This document shows positions 27,605 to 37,677 of a DNA stretch of 64,000 bases, one piece after another. Made by a program: the position numbers and the translations under genes. Every line of letters begins with the position of its first letter. Position 1 is the stretch's first letter. Below the pieces are notes generated by a model. It saw only the letters and a program-made list of their open reading frames with translations. It did no database searches and was not told the DNA's origin. The stretch is from an uncultured Pseudomonadota bacterium (GTDB taxonomy: Bacteria > Pseudomonadota > Gammaproteobacteria > Ga0077536), in NCBI GenBank assembly GCA_903825645.1, contig CAIKBL010000064.1:95030-159029 (forward strand), read 5' to 3'.

Positions 27605-27811
27605 GGGAAATTTGCTTGCTCGGATGCGAAGTACGCAAACGACCTTGGTTGAGGAAGCGTCGGAGTGGGGCGGCGCACGCCATTATAGCGACCAATGTCG
27701 GGATTCTGCACCGCTGCACTCAGGATGCAATAAGCCGCCCCTGCCCCATAACCTGCGGGTTTTGCCACCTTGCAAAGCGGCGCCACTAACGCCTTGACGC
27801 AATCGCGTGCG

Positions 27812-27817
27812 TATAAT
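27812..27817 (+). promoter_or_regulatory. -10 box of typA
   Basis: A perfect TATAAT lies 33 bases before the typA start. A TTGACG is at 27794-27799, but the 12-base spacer is too short, so the -35 is uncertain. Confidence 0.5.
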
Positions 27818-27849
27818 GACGCCCCTTTTCGCCCGACCGGACCCCTCCC

Positions 27850-29670
27850 GTGATTCAAAATTTGCGCAATATCGCCATAATCGCCCACGTCGACCATGGC
27901 AAAACCACCCTAGTTGATCAATTACTCCGACAGTCAGGCACGCTTAACGTGCGCAAGGACACCGGCGAACGCGTCATGGACAGTAACGATCTCGAGCGCG
28001 AGCGCGGGATCACGATTCTGGCCAAGAATACCGCCATCAACTGGGGGGATTACCACATAAATATCGTGGATACCCCAGGCCACGCCGATTTTGGCGGGGA
28101 AGTCGAGCGGATCCTGTCGATGGTCGATTCCGTGTTGCTGTTAGTCGACGCTGTCGAGGGGCCTATGCCTCAGACCCGCTTCGTCACCCACAAGGCGTTC
28201 GCGCAGGGGCTGCACCCGATTGTGGTCATCAACAAGATTGATCGCCAAGGCGCTCGTCCTGACTGGGTGCTTGATCAGACTTTCGACCTCTTCGATCGCC
28301 TTGGGGCAACGGAGGCGCAGCTCGATTTTCCGGTGATCTATACCTCGGCCACGCTGGGATTCGCGCGGCGCACACCCGACGGGCCCGAGATGGACATGAA
28401 TGTCCTGTTCGAAACGGTCGTGGAGCATGTGTCGGCCCCCGATGTTGACGTCGACGGCCCCTTCCAAATGCAGGTCAGCTCACTCGACTACTCAAGTTAT
28501 GTGGGTGCTATCTGTATTGGGCGCATCAAGCGCGGCACCATCCGACCAAACACGAACGTCACCGTCGTTGATCCAACGGGCGCCACGCGCTCCGGCCGAA
28601 TCCTCGAAGTACTGGGATTCCACGGACTGACCCGCGAATCACGGAGCGAAGCGAGTGCCGGCGATATCGTCGCACTGACCGGCATCGACGCGCCGCGTAT
28701 TTCAGATACGCTCTGCCTGCCGACGGCCGTAGAAGCGCTACCCGCCCTGCTGGTCGATGAGCCTACCGTCAGTATGAGTTTCGAAGTGTCCGATTCTCCT
28801 TTTGTGGGACGCGAAGGACAGTTCGTGACCAGCCGCCAGATCGGTGAACGTCTCCAGCGAGAATTGATTCACAACGTTGCGCTACGGGTAGAACCGACAA
28901 ACGATCCGAAAGTTTTTAACGTCTCGGGGCGCGGTGAACTGCATTTAGCGATTTTGATCGAAAACATGCGCCGAGAAGGGTATGAACTGGCGGTAGGGCG
29001 CCCGCAAGTTATTCTGAAAGAGATCGACGGCGTCCAATGCGAGCCCTTTGAACAACTGACTGTGGATGTCCCGACTGAGGCGCAGGGCACCGTCATGGAG
29101 CGCCTGGGCTCACGCAAAGGCGCACTTTTGGACATGGTGCCCGACGGTAAGGGTCGCGTGCGTCTCGATTATTCGATCCCTTCCCGCGGCTTAATTGGCT
29201 TTCGGACCGAGTTCATGACGGCGACTTCCGGCGAGGGCTTGCTCTATCACACCTTCGAGAAATATGCCCCCGTCAAACCAGGCAGCGTGGGCGGCCGAGT
29301 CAACGGCGTATTGATCTCCAACGGGGAAGGCAAAGCACTGGCCTATGCCTTGTTCAGCTTGCAGGAACGTGGACGACTGTTTGCCAGTCATGCTGACGAA
29401 GTCTACGAGGGCATGATTATCGGCATCCACTCCCGGGATAACGATTTAGTTGTCAATCCACTTAAAGCCAAGCAGCTCACCAATATTCGCGCTGCGGGGA
29501 CCGACGAGAACCTGCTGTTGGTGCCCCCCATCAAGTTCGATTTGGAGCAAGCGCTGGAGTTCATCGCGGATGACGAGTTGGTGGAAGTCACTCCAAGCGC
29601 AATACGGGTGCGGAAACGCATGTTAAAGGAAAACGACCGCAAGCGCGATCAGCGTCAGAAGTCGGCGTAG
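27850..29670 (+). CDS. typA: Ribosome-binding GTPase TypA/BipA
   Basis: 606 residues, standard length. Translational GTPase that aids 50S assembly and stress or cold growth. G1 AHVDHGKTT, switch [13 protein letters not shown]3 [17 protein letters not shown]4 [13 protein letters not shown]; the C-terminal TypA-specific part has [33 protein letters not shown] and [13 protein letters not shown]. Start is GTG 27850 ([16 protein letters not shown]), the only start that gives the conserved N-terminus. Dtd follows after 20 bases. Confidence 0.97.
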   Translation: MIQNLRNIAIIAHVDHGKTTLVDQLLRQSGTLNVRKDTGERVMDSNDLERERGITILAKNTAINWGDYHINIVDTPGHADFGGEVERILSMVDSVLLLVDAVEGPMPQTRFVTHKAFAQGLHPIVVINKIDRQGARPDWVLDQTFDLFDRLGATEAQLDFPVIYTSATLGFARRTPDGPEMDMNVLFETVVEHVSAPDVDVDGPFQMQVSSLDYSSYVGAICIGRIKRGTIRPNTNVTVVDPTGATRSGRILEVLGFHGLTRESRSEASAGDIVALTGIDAPRISDTLCLPTAVEALPALLVDEPTVSMSFEVSDSPFVGREGQFVTSRQIGERLQRELIHNVALRVEPTNDPKVFNVSGRGELHLAILIENMRREGYELAVGRPQVILKEIDGVQCEPFEQLTVDVPTEAQGTVMERLGSRKGALLDMVPDGKGRVRLDYSIPSRGLIGFRTEFMTATSGEGLLYHTFEKYAPVKPGSVGGRVNGVLISNGEGKALAYALFSLQERGRLFASHADEVYEGMIIGIHSRDNDLVVNPLKAKQLTNIRAAGTDENLLLVPPIKFDLEQALEFIADDELVEVTPSAIRVRKRMLKENDRKRDQRQKSA

Positions 29671-29690
29671 CTCCGGGTGCGTGATACGTT

Positions 29691-30128
29691 GTGATCGGGC
29701 TCCTGCAAAGGGTTTCGCAGGCATCCGTCACTGTCGACGGTACGGCGATAGGATCCATCGGACGAGGCTTACTTGTCTTCATCGGCGTCCAGCCGCACGA
29801 CGGGACTCGACAGGCCCAGCGGCTCATTGAGCGAGTGCTGGACTACCGGGTATTTCCGGATGCGGATGGACGCATGAATGTCAGCGTACGCGACATTGCC
29901 GGCGGCCTTTTGTTGGTGCCTCAATTCACGCTGGCCGCCGATACCACCCGCGGCACGCGCGCGAGTTTCACGGGCGCGGCTCTCCCCTCAGTGGGATCGG
30001 CGCTGTTTGATGAATGCGTCCAAATTGCCTGTGCGCAACATCCCATTGTTGCCACCGGCCGTTTCGGGGCGGACATGCAGATTGCACTGATCAACGACGG
30101 CCCAGTCACTTTCTGGCTAGAGGCGTAA
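29691..30128 (+). CDS. dtd: D-aminoacyl-tRNA deacylase
   Basis: 145 residues, the normal Dtd length. Removes D-amino acids (and glycine from tRNA-Ala) wrongly attached to tRNA. Signatures: MIGLLQRVSQASVTVDG, VPQFTLAADTTRGTRASF (the SQFTL pocket with S changed to P) and the C-terminal FGADMQIALINDGPVTFWLE holding the GP motif used for cross-subunit D-selection. Start is GTG 29691, 20 bases after typA, so they are probably co-transcribed. Confidence 0.94.
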   Translation: MIGLLQRVSQASVTVDGTAIGSIGRGLLVFIGVQPHDGTRQAQRLIERVLDYRVFPDADGRMNVSVRDIAGGLLLVPQFTLAADTTRGTRASFTGAALPSVGSALFDECVQIACAQHPIVATGRFGADMQIALINDGPVTFWLEA

Positions 30129-30436
30129 GGCGCTTCCCGAAACCTGGCCGTCGACTGCCCTCGCCTCTCGCGTGGATGAGGGCCCTTATCCGAAAAAGGT
30201 GTCGCGTCCACGGCGCGCTGCAAGCGCAGACCGCGGCACCCTGCGACATTCACCGAATAGCGATATCTCATCCCGCAGGCCCGGCGCCTCTTCCACCCAA
30301 ACGGAGGTTCGAAACGTGCTCATCAATAGTCTGCACATTACCCAGGACTACGGCTTAGCGCGCGTTTCAAACGCGCGCCGAATCGCCCACCCAAGGCCGA
30401 TCCGAATTTTTGTCGATTTTTACCGCCCCTCGAAGC
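30129..30436. other. Intergenic, no gene seen
   Basis: 308 bases between the converging dtd and GFA genes. Short open frames are antisense-like and without ribosome sites. No clear terminator. Confidence 0.45.
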
Positions 30437-30922
30437 TCAACATTCAAGGTTTAGTCGCTGATGCCAATCAGCAATAGCCTCGTCTGGGTAGGCCTCGTAG
30501 GCCTGATCATGCTCACCCATCGAGGGCTGAACCCAAGCCGCTTTGGAGCCTAGCATGAGGTGGACACGCTCCGGCGGGGTCGGTAGCGGCGTGTCCACGG
30601 CGGATGCGAAGGGGTGAATCAACGCGGGCCAACGCGGATCCCAAACCCATAGCGGACTGCCACAGTGACGGCAAAAGTGACGTCTGGCCGCGCTCTTTTC
30701 TTTCCGGCCCGTGGTATCCGACAAACGCGCTTGATAGATCTGCACGTGCGCCGAACCCTTCACGTGCAAAGAATCTGCGACGCCACCAAGATTGATAGCA
30801 TATCCCCCGCCGCCAGCCGTCTTTCGACAAATGGTGCAATAACAAAGATTGAAGGGGTACGGGTGGTGGGAAGTCAGTTCAAATTGAACCTTGCCACAGT
30901 GACACGACCCTTTGAGTTGCAT
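30437..30922 (-). CDS. GFA-domain (Gfa/CENP-V) zinc protein
   Basis: 161 residues. Zinc ligands of the glutathione-dependent formaldehyde-activating fold are visible: CHCGKVQFEL, CYCTICRKTAGGG and HFCRHCGSPLW. Bacterial members bind glutathione adducts or have unknown roles. Start ATG 30922 has GGAGGAG about 6 bases upstream. Alone on its strand. Confidence 0.88.
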   Translation of the reverse strand: MQLKGSCHCGKVQFELTSHHPYPFNLCYCTICRKTAGGGGYAINLGGVADSLHVKGSAHVQIYQARLSDTTGRKEKSAARRHFCRHCGSPLWVWDPRWPALIHPFASAVDTPLPTPPERVHLMLGSKAAWVQPSMGEHDQAYEAYPDEAIADWHQRLNLEC

Positions 30923-31254
30923 GCGTACTCCTCCAGCTAAAAATCTCGACTAATTCGCATATGGATTTCCCGGGTTGGTCTGCGTAGACGCCAAGACCGC
31001 GCCGAATGGATCCGACCAAACACGAAGAAATATTAGTCTGCGTCCGCGCCCACTGTGCAGCAAGCACGTCCGCGACAGCAACAGACGCTGACGCATTCAA
31101 TCTGTTCCCGTGGACATCGCCGGACTGACATGCACAACGCTAATCGCCAGGGAAGAGCCGATAAATGTCAACCGCTTTCTCGTGCCCTGTTTGGAAAGCG
31201 TTCCTGAGTCACTAGACTAATCGAAAACCGGAAACCTGAACGTCGGTGATCCCC
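30923..31254. other. Intergenic, no gene seen
   Basis: 332 bases between the diverging GFA and flavodoxin-fold genes. It must hold both promoters; none could be assigned with confidence. Confidence 0.4.
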
Positions 31255-31719
31255 ATGACTAAGCGCCTCCTTATCGTTTATCACTCGGCTACGGGCGGAA
31301 CGCAACGCATGCTTGATGCCGTCGTTGCGGGCGCACGCGATCCGTCCATAACGGGGGTCGAAGTGTGCGTACGCGCGGCGTTGGCCGCAAGTGCCGCTGA
31401 AGTACGAGGGGCTGCGGGAATTTTACTCGGGACACCTGAAAATTTTGGCTATATGTCGGGTGCGCTCAAAGATTTCTTCGACCGCATCTATTACCCCTGC
31501 CTTGAACAGACTCAGGGCCTCCCTTACGGACTGTTCATCCGGGCCGGCAACGATGGCCTTGGGGCTCAACATGCCATCGAGCGGCTGACAACGGGTCTGC
31601 GATGGCGGGCTGTCGTACCCCCGCTCATTCTTCGGGGCGAGCTTTGTGACGTGGGTTTGGCAGACTGCCGACTGCTCGGCCAGACGCTATCTACAGGTCT
31701 CGAAGCGGCTGTTTTCTGA
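31255..31719 (+). CDS. Flavodoxin-fold NAD(P)H/FMN oxidoreductase
   Basis: 154 residues. The N-terminal phosphate-binding loop YHSATGGTQRM, the LGTPENFGYMSGALKDFFDRIYYPCL segment for the isoalloxazine ring and a short final helix give the flavodoxin-like FMN fold. Related to NADPH-dependent FMN reductases and flavodoxin-family proteins. ATG 31255 is preferred to the in-frame GTG 31246. No operon partner on the + strand. Confidence 0.8.
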   Translation: MTKRLLIVYHSATGGTQRMLDAVVAGARDPSITGVEVCVRAALAASAAEVRGAAGILLGTPENFGYMSGALKDFFDRIYYPCLEQTQGLPYGLFIRAGNDGLGAQHAIERLTTGLRWRAVVPPLILRGELCDVGLADCRLLGQTLSTGLEAAVF

Positions 31720-31748
31720 TTCGAGACGAAGTCTGCGGTCAGTGTTAG

Positions 31749-32381
31749 TTACTGGCGACGCTCAACGCCGACGCCGGTAGCGTCCGCCCGCCGCATGCCT
31801 GCCGTATCAAAAAGCGTCGGCTCATCGATAAAAGCACACATCCAATCGAAGGTATCGAGTCCCCAGAACAACTGCCCCTTTATCTCAAAGGTTGGGACGC
31901 CCCAAACTCCCCGCGCGACCGCGTGCGCCGTGTTCTTCAGCAGTTGCGTCTTGACGGCCGGCTCACCAATGACCGCAGTGGAATCGACGACCCCGAGGAT
32001 CTCCAACAACGCGTCCCCTTCAGTCTCGGGATCTCGGCCTGCTCCCCAGATAAAGTCAAAGACCACCTCCATGTCGGATGGACGGCATCCACGTGCAATC
32101 AGCAAGCGCAAGACCTGTAGCGGATTAAACGGGTGGCGCGGCGGCATGAGGAACGGGATCTCGAGCTGCGCTGCAAGCCATACGCATTGACGATAGGTAT
32201 GCGTGCGTTTCGCCGGCAATTCAGCGGGACCTTTGGTCCCCCAAGCCTTGAGCAACCCGGCGAACAGGACCGGGACATACTCAATATCGAGGATCTCATT
32301 AAGCGCTTTATGCCGCTTGAAATGGAGATAGGCGTAGGGAGAAATCACGTCAAAGTACCAACGGGCGGGAAGTTTGTTCAT
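31749..32381 (-). CDS. 2-hydroxychromene-2-carboxylate isomerase-like protein (DsbA fold)
   Basis: About 210 residues. Thioredoxin/GST-kappa-type fold: WYFDVISPYAYLHFKRH (the SPYAY motif with the active-site Ser), a helical insertion, and GVWGVPTFEIKGQLFWGLDTFDWM, where the cis-Pro VP precedes a strand. Such enzymes isomerise cis-trans ring-fission products with glutathione. ATG 32381 with GAGGA 8 bases upstream is chosen over the TTG at 32396. The POT transporter gene is 24 bases upstream on the same strand. Confidence 0.85.
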   Translation of the reverse strand: MNKLPARWYFDVISPYAYLHFKRHKALNEILDIEYVPVLFAGLLKAWGTKGPAELPAKRTHTYRQCVWLAAQLEIPFLMPPRHPFNPLQVLRLLIARGCRPSDMEVVFDFIWGAGRDPETEGDALLEILGVVDSTAVIGEPAVKTQLLKNTAHAVARGVWGVPTFEIKGQLFWGLDTFDWMCAFIDEPTLFDTAGMRRADATGVGVERRQ

Positions 32382-32405
32382 CGAGAATGTCCTCAATGCG
32401 AACGG

Positions 32406-33920
32406 TTAACCCAAGAGTGTCATGCGCCGCCGAACTAACGCCAGCACAACCGTGGCAGAAAAGCCGAACCCCGTGATCACGGCAAACAACTGCGGCAACG
32501 TAAAAACTTCATAGGCACTCGCTGCTCGGCCACCGAGATAGTTTCCCACCGACGAGGCGAGGAACCAGACGCCCATGGTGAGGCTAGCGATGCGTGCGGG
32601 CGCGAGTCGAGAGATTGCACTCAATCCAACCGGGGAAAGACATAATTCCCCCACGGTATGAAAGACGTAAGTCGCGACTAACCAGAGAGGGCTCACCTTC
32701 AGCCCCGCCTTCGCCAGAAAAGTGGCCGCGAGCAAAACCCCGAACCCTGCAGCGGCGCAAAACAAGCCGGCGATGCATTTGGCGAGCGTATCTGGGTGAT
32801 AGCGGCCCAGCTTAGGCCAGCCCCACGCGAATAAAGGCGCGAGCGTAATGATCAACAACGGGTTAAGGGACTGGAACCAGGTCGTTGGAAACTCGTAACC
32901 GATCAGGGCCAGATAACGGTTCGTGTTGTGCTCAGCAAAAAGTGTCAGTGTGGAGCCGCCCTGTTCAAAGAGCGACCAGAAGACGACCGCGGCAAGAAAA
33001 AGGACAAGGATGAGATAAAGTTGCTTGCGTTCGCTCGGTGTCCACCGGCGATCAAGCAACAACAAGGTAAAAAACAAGATCGTCGCGCCGAATAATAGTC
33101 CACCAAAAAGATCGCTCAGCCGCGCGATGCTTAAGGTCCCCCGCAGCAACGCGATGGTGAGCGCGATCAGGCTAACGAGCCCGATGGCAAACGGCACGCC
33201 ACGCTGCCAGCCCACCGGGCCCTGCACGTCGACATCTTGCTGAGCAGGTCTTGCGCTGAGTGGACTATAGTCCGCGACACCTCGACCAAAGGTGATAAGC
33301 CCGAAAGCCATCCCGAGCGCGGCGGCCCCAAAGCCGCAATGCCAGGACAGTGTCGGTGCGAGACCCCAAGCGCGGAGAGCGTGTTGAAAAGGCGGTGCCA
33401 GTGCCAGCCAGCCGCAAACGAGCGGCGCGAGAAACGCGCCCAGATTGATGCCCATGTAGTAAAGCGAAAAGCCGCTGTCGCGCCGCGAGTCGGTCGCCGC
33501 ATAAAGCTGCCCGACCATCGTGCTGACATTGGGTTTAAGCAACCCGGTGCCCAGGATGATTAAACCCAGCCCGGGATAGAACATGCCGACCTGCGGCCAG
33601 GCAAGACTCACATGGCCACAGAGGATCAGCCCACCGCCGATAACGACCGCTCGGCGAGCCCCCAGAAATCGATCCGCCAACCAACCACCGGGTAAACACG
33701 CCAGATATGCGAGCCCGCCATAGAGGCCATAGATGGACCCTGCCCGCGCAATGTCAAAGCCAAGACCGCCGGCAGACTCAGGCGCGGTCATGTAAAGGAT
33801 AAGCAGGCCGCGCATGCCGTAATAGCTGAATCGTTCCCATAACTCAGTGAAAAACAACGCGCTCAGGGCCCGTGGGTGTCCCCAACGCGATGCGCGCGAT
33901 ATTTCTGATTGATTCGACAT
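32406..33920 (-). CDS. POT/PTR family proton-dependent oligopeptide transporter
   Basis: About 504 residues, 14 membrane segments by eye. The signature FFTELWERFSYYGMRGLLILYM holds ExxERFxYYG; the second is FSLYYMGINLGAFLAPLVCGW. It imports di- and tripeptides with protons. Start ATG 33920 (MSNQSEIS) with GGAG 9 bases upstream; a 41-codon upstream extension is basic and not membrane-like. Likely co-transcribed with the downstream isomerase-like gene. Confidence 0.92.
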   Translation of the reverse strand: MSNQSEISRASRWGHPRALSALFFTELWERFSYYGMRGLLILYMTAPESAGGLGFDIARAGSIYGLYGGLAYLACLPGGWLADRFLGARRAVVIGGGLILCGHVSLAWPQVGMFYPGLGLIILGTGLLKPNVSTMVGQLYAATDSRRDSGFSLYYMGINLGAFLAPLVCGWLALAPPFQHALRAWGLAPTLSWHCGFGAAALGMAFGLITFGRGVADYSPLSARPAQQDVDVQGPVGWQRGVPFAIGLVSLIALTIALLRGTLSIARLSDLFGGLLFGATILFFTLLLLDRRWTPSERKQLYLILVLFLAAVVFWSLFEQGGSTLTLFAEHNTNRYLALIGYEFPTTWFQSLNPLLIITLAPLFAWGWPKLGRYHPDTLAKCIAGLFCAAAGFGVLLAATFLAKAGLKVSPLWLVATYVFHTVGELCLSPVGLSAISRLAPARIASLTMGVWFLASSVGNYLGGRAASAYEVFTLPQLFAVITGFGFSATVVLALVRRRMTLLG

Positions 33921-34190
33921 TTCGAGATGCTCCACGACAACGGATGAACTAACCCTGACAGGCCTACGCAGGCGCAGGGTTACACACCCTACGATTTCCC
34001 GCCAATGCTTAACGGGGGATCGGCGGTGCGTCGACCGCATCATTGATGCCTAGCCGAGTCAGGCGCGCGGGCGACAACGCCTTCAGGAACTAGACGCCGT
34101 CCGGGCATTTGCAGTTCACGTGACGCGCCGGCAGTGCTCAGCTAAAGTGGGGATTGTTCTTTCATTAATTTCCAGTCCGAGGAGAAACCC

Positions 34191-35369
34191 ATGACTGACG
34201 CTGTCATCGTATCCACCGCGCGCACCCCTCTTTGCAAAAGCTGGCGCGGCGCCCTGAACATTACCCATGGCGCGACCATGGCCGGTCACGTGGTGAAGGC
34301 CGCAGTTGAACGGGCCGGCATTGAAGCGGGAGAGGTCGACGATGTCATTCTGGGGTGTGCCAACCCTGAGGGCGCCACCGGCTGGGATATTGCTCGTCAG
34401 GCCGCCTTGCGCGCAGGCATGCCCGTCTCCGTCTCTGGTATGACGGTCAATCGTTTTTGCTCCTCAGGCTTGCAGACCGTGGCCTTGGCGGCCCAGCGGA
34501 TTCTGGCGGGCGAAGCGGAGATCTATGTCGCCGGCGGGGTGGAATCGATTTCGTGCGTACAGAACGAAATGAACAAGCACATGTTTGAAGACGAATGGTT
34601 GAAAGCGAATAAACCGGCCGTGTACTGGACGATGCTGCAGACGGCCGAGACCGTGGCTCAACGCTACAAAATTGGCCGGGAAGCGCAAGACCGCTTCGGC
34701 GTCGACAGTCAGGTCAAGGCCGGTAAAGCCCGCACCGCAGGTGCTTTCAAGGACGAAATCGTCCCGATCACCACGAAAATGAAAATCGTCGACAAGAATA
34801 CCGGCCAAGAAACGGTGCGCGAAGTCACGACGAGCGAAGACGAAGGTATCCGGGCCGATACGACCTACGAAGGCGTCTCCACCATCAAGCCTGTCGTCGA
34901 AGGGGGCTCTATTGCCGCCGGTAACGCGAGCCAATTTTCGGACGGTGCCGCCGTGCAGGTCGTCATGAGCGACTCCCTCGCCGCCAAGAAAGGGTTGACG
35001 CCGATGGGGATTTTTCGCGGTTTTGCCGTCGCGGGCTGCGAACCGGATGAAATGGGGATTGGCCCCGTTTTCGCGGTACCCAAGCTGCTGAAGCAGACCG
35101 GCATCAACATCGCCGATGTGGGGCTTTGGGAATTGAATGAAGCCTTCGCTGTGCAGGTCATCTACTGCCGCGACAAACTGGGCATTCCGAATGATCGCCT
35201 GAATGTAAACGGGGGGGCCATTGCCGTGGGCCACCCGTATGGGATGACTGGTAGCCGTCTTATCGGCCACGCGTTGATCGAAGGCAAGCGCCGCGGCGTG
35301 AAATACGTCGTGGTGACCATGTGCATCGGCACTGGGATGGGCGCTGCTGGTCTGTTTGAGGTCTGCTAG
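34191..35369 (+). CDS. Acetyl-CoA acyltransferase (thiolase)
   Basis: 392 residues. Nucleophilic Cys90 in [18 protein letters not shown], catalytic His in [17 protein letters not shown] and the second Cys in [13 protein letters not shown]. Cleaves 3-ketoacyl-CoA (beta-oxidation) or condenses acetyl-CoA. Lacks a paired FadB-like gene here. Start ATG 34191 after GAGGAG, spacer 6. Followed by a strong terminator, so it is monocistronic. Confidence 0.94.
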   Translation: MTDAVIVSTARTPLCKSWRGALNITHGATMAGHVVKAAVERAGIEAGEVDDVILGCANPEGATGWDIARQAALRAGMPVSVSGMTVNRFCSSGLQTVALAAQRILAGEAEIYVAGGVESISCVQNEMNKHMFEDEWLKANKPAVYWTMLQTAETVAQRYKIGREAQDRFGVDSQVKAGKARTAGAFKDEIVPITTKMKIVDKNTGQETVREVTTSEDEGIRADTTYEGVSTIKPVVEGGSIAAGNASQFSDGAAVQVVMSDSLAAKKGLTPMGIFRGFAVAGCEPDEMGIGPVFAVPKLLKQTGINIADVGLWELNEAFAVQVIYCRDKLGIPNDRLNVNGGAIAVGHPYGMTGSRLIGHALIEGKRRGVKYVVVTMCIGTGMGAAGLFEVC

Positions 35370-35380
35370 AGCCTTTGTAG

Positions 35381-35402
35381 CCCTCCGGCGATCGCCGGAG
35401 GG
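35381..35402 (+). terminator. Rho-independent terminator after the thiolase gene
   Basis: Perfect CCCTCCGGCG / CGCCGGAGGG stem with a tiny loop, then a T-rich stretch at 35403-35417. Lies 11 bases after the thiolase stop and also between converging genes, so it may act on both strands. Confidence 0.88.
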
Positions 35403-35433
35403 TACCTTTTAACTTTTACGCTTCCTTTTCAGA

Positions 35434-36492
35434 CTACCCGCGCCGATGGGCAGCGGCGTCCGCCAGCCGAAGGAGCAGCTGCTCAGTCGTATCCCAATCT
35501 AGACAGGCGTCCGTAATACTCTGACCATACTTGAGTGGCTGGCCGGGACGCGTGTCTTGACGCCCCCCCTCGAGGAAACTCTCGATCATCACGCCGGCAA
35601 TTCGGCGTTCACCACTCGCGATCTGGAGGGCAACCGCTTCGCCCACGTCAACCTGCTTGCGATGGTCCTTGCGACTGTTCGCATGGCTGACGTCAATAAT
35701 CAGATTGGGCCGCAGCCCCGCAGCCGCCATCCGGTCAGCGGCTGCGTTGACCGCCACCGCATCATAATTCGGCGCAGCCGAGCCACCGCGCAGGATCACA
35801 TGACAATCGGGATTACCCGCGGTCGCGATCACAGCAACCGTCCCGGCCTTGGACACCCCCAAAAAATGATGGGGATGCGAGGCCGCCTGCGCCGCATCGA
35901 TCGCCACCTGTACGCTGCCGTCGGTGCCGTTCTTAAATCCGATCGGACAAGACAAACCCGAAGCAAGTTCTCGATGGACTTGACTCTCCGTGGTACGGGC
36001 GCCGATGGCACCCCACGCGACGAGGTCGGCCATATATTGCGGACTAATGGGATCCAGAAACTCAGTCCCCACAGGAAGACCTAGTTCATTGATGGCCAGC
36101 AACAAGCCACGCGCGATATGCAGGCCGTCGTTGATGCGAAAACTGTTATCGAGGCCCGGATCATTGACCAAGCCCTTCCAGCCCACCGTGGTTCGCGGTT
36201 TTTCGAAATAGCAGCGCATCACAATCAAAAGATCGCGACCAACCTTCTCCGAGAAAGCAGACAAATGACCCGCATAGTCCTGAGCGGCGACCGGGTCATG
36301 GATAGAACAAGGGCCAACAATACAAATTAAGCGGTCATCTTGACCCGAAAGAATTTCTCGCAGGTGACGGCGAGCCGTCAGTACCCTCTCCGCCGCCCGC
36401 GGGCTCAGCGGCAAATCTTTTGTCAATTCGGCCGGGGCAATGACATTGGTCGTTCCGATGACCCGAACGTCATCGGTTTGTGGCGTAGGCAT
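35434..36492 (-). CDS. 3-deoxy-7-phosphoheptulonate synthase, class I (AroG/F/H type)
   Basis: 352 residues. First step of the shikimate pathway. Class I-alpha landmarks: CIVGPCSIHDP, RCYFEKPRTTVGWKGL, GARTTESQVHRELASGLSCPIGFKNGTDG and DVSHANSRKDH. The feedback isoform (Phe, Tyr or Trp) cannot be read. Start is ATG 36492 with GAGGAG about 6 bases upstream; the longer open frame to 36606 is not needed. Confidence 0.94.
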   Translation of the reverse strand: MPTPQTDDVRVIGTTNVIAPAELTKDLPLSPRAAERVLTARRHLREILSGQDDRLICIVGPCSIHDPVAAQDYAGHLSAFSEKVGRDLLIVMRCYFEKPRTTVGWKGLVNDPGLDNSFRINDGLHIARGLLLAINELGLPVGTEFLDPISPQYMADLVAWGAIGARTTESQVHRELASGLSCPIGFKNGTDGSVQVAIDAAQAASHPHHFLGVSKAGTVAVIATAGNPDCHVILRGGSAAPNYDAVAVNAAADRMAAAGLRPNLIIDVSHANSRKDHRKQVDVGEAVALQIASGERRIAGVMIESFLEGGRQDTRPGQPLKYGQSITDACLDWDTTEQLLLRLADAAAHRRG

Positions 36493-36675
36493 GAACTCTC
36501 CTCGAACAGCACACAGGACCCGATAGCATACGCGAACGGACCTCCGAAGGGGCGTCGGCCGGCCGTTACCGAACAACAACGACCGTACGCCTCGCGGAAA
36601 TAGCAACTTGATGTCATCAATACTGCTATCGCAAGACGATAACGGCCGCGCCGCGCGGGCATCGTCTGATCTGCG

Positions 36676-37650
36676 TCAGACGATGAGTACCGTTGACCCC
36701 GTCGTTCGTCGTGCCTCCAAATCACGCTGCGCGTCCGCCGCGTCTCGCAACGCATAAGTCTGATTGATCGTGATGTTGACAATGCCGCTGGTAACGACGT
36801 CAAACAACGCGTTCGAGCTAGCCTCGAGATCAGCGCGTGACGCCGTATACGTGAACAACGTCGGACGGGTCACATACAAAGAGCCCTTGGCAGCTAGTTG
36901 TCCCAGATCGAAAGGAGGTACCGGACCGGAGGCCTGGCCGAAAAGTGCCAACAACCCGCGGGGCGCAAGGCAGTCGAGCGACTTCTCGAACGTGTCGCGC
37001 CCAACCGAATCATAGACGACCGGCACTTTAGCGCCACCAGTGATCTCCATCACGCGGGCCTGAAAATCTTCTTGTGTGTAGACGATGGGGTAGTCGCAGC
37101 CATTAGCCTTTGCCAAGGCTGCTTTTTCCGGCGAGCCGACAGTCCCGATGACGGTCGCACCGAGGTGCTTAGCCCACTGACAAGCCAGCAATCCCACACC
37201 GCCCGCCGCCGCGTGGATGAGAATGGTATCCCCCGCTTTCACGGGATAAGTCCGCCGAACCAAGTATTCGGCCGTCATGCCCTGCAACATCATCGCGGCG
37301 CCTTGCCGATCTGTAATGCCTTCAGGCAGTTTGATTACGCGCTCTGCCGCGATTACCCGCGCTTCACTGTAAGCGCCGAGTGGACCACTGGAATAGGCCA
37401 CGCGATCCCCGACCTGCAGGTGCGTGACTTCGGTTCCCACTGACTCGACCACACCCGCCGCTTCCAGACCCGGCGAAAAAGGCAGCGGTGCCGCATATAA
37501 ACCGGTGCGGTAATAAACGTCAATGTAGTTCAGCCCGACTGCGGTATGACGCAAGCGGACTTCCTTAGGGCCGGGGATCGGGACATCCACCGCCTCCCAC
37601 TGGAGGACTTCCGGCCCGCCGGTGCGGTACATACGAATGGCGTGGGTCAT
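36676..37650 (-). CDS. NADPH:quinone oxidoreductase (zinc-free MDR family)
   Basis: 324 residues. GroES-like N-terminal domain (GPKEVRLRHTAVGLNYIDVYYRTGLY) lacking the structural zinc cysteines, and a Rossmann domain with AAAGGVGLLACQWAKHLGA. Reduces quinones or enones with NADPH. First ATG 37650 has GGAGGA 9 bases upstream. The next gene on this strand, a methyltransferase, lies upstream with 27 bases between, suggesting one transcript. Confidence 0.92.
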   Translation of the reverse strand: MTHAIRMYRTGGPEVLQWEAVDVPIPGPKEVRLRHTAVGLNYIDVYYRTGLYAAPLPFSPGLEAAGVVESVGTEVTHLQVGDRVAYSSGPLGAYSEARVIAAERVIKLPEGITDRQGAAMMLQGMTAEYLVRRTYPVKAGDTILIHAAAGGVGLLACQWAKHLGATVIGTVGSPEKAALAKANGCDYPIVYTQEDFQARVMEITGGAKVPVVYDSVGRDTFEKSLDCLAPRGLLALFGQASGPVPPFDLGQLAAKGSLYVTRPTLFTYTASRADLEASSNALFDVVTSGIVNITINQTYALRDAADAQRDLEARRTTGSTVLIV

Positions 37651-37677
37651 TTTGAGGTGTCCTCCGGCGTCGAAAAC

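Noticed and set aside
34464..35270. A 268-codon open frame on the - strand
   Set aside because: Antisense shadow of the thiolase gene with no domain.
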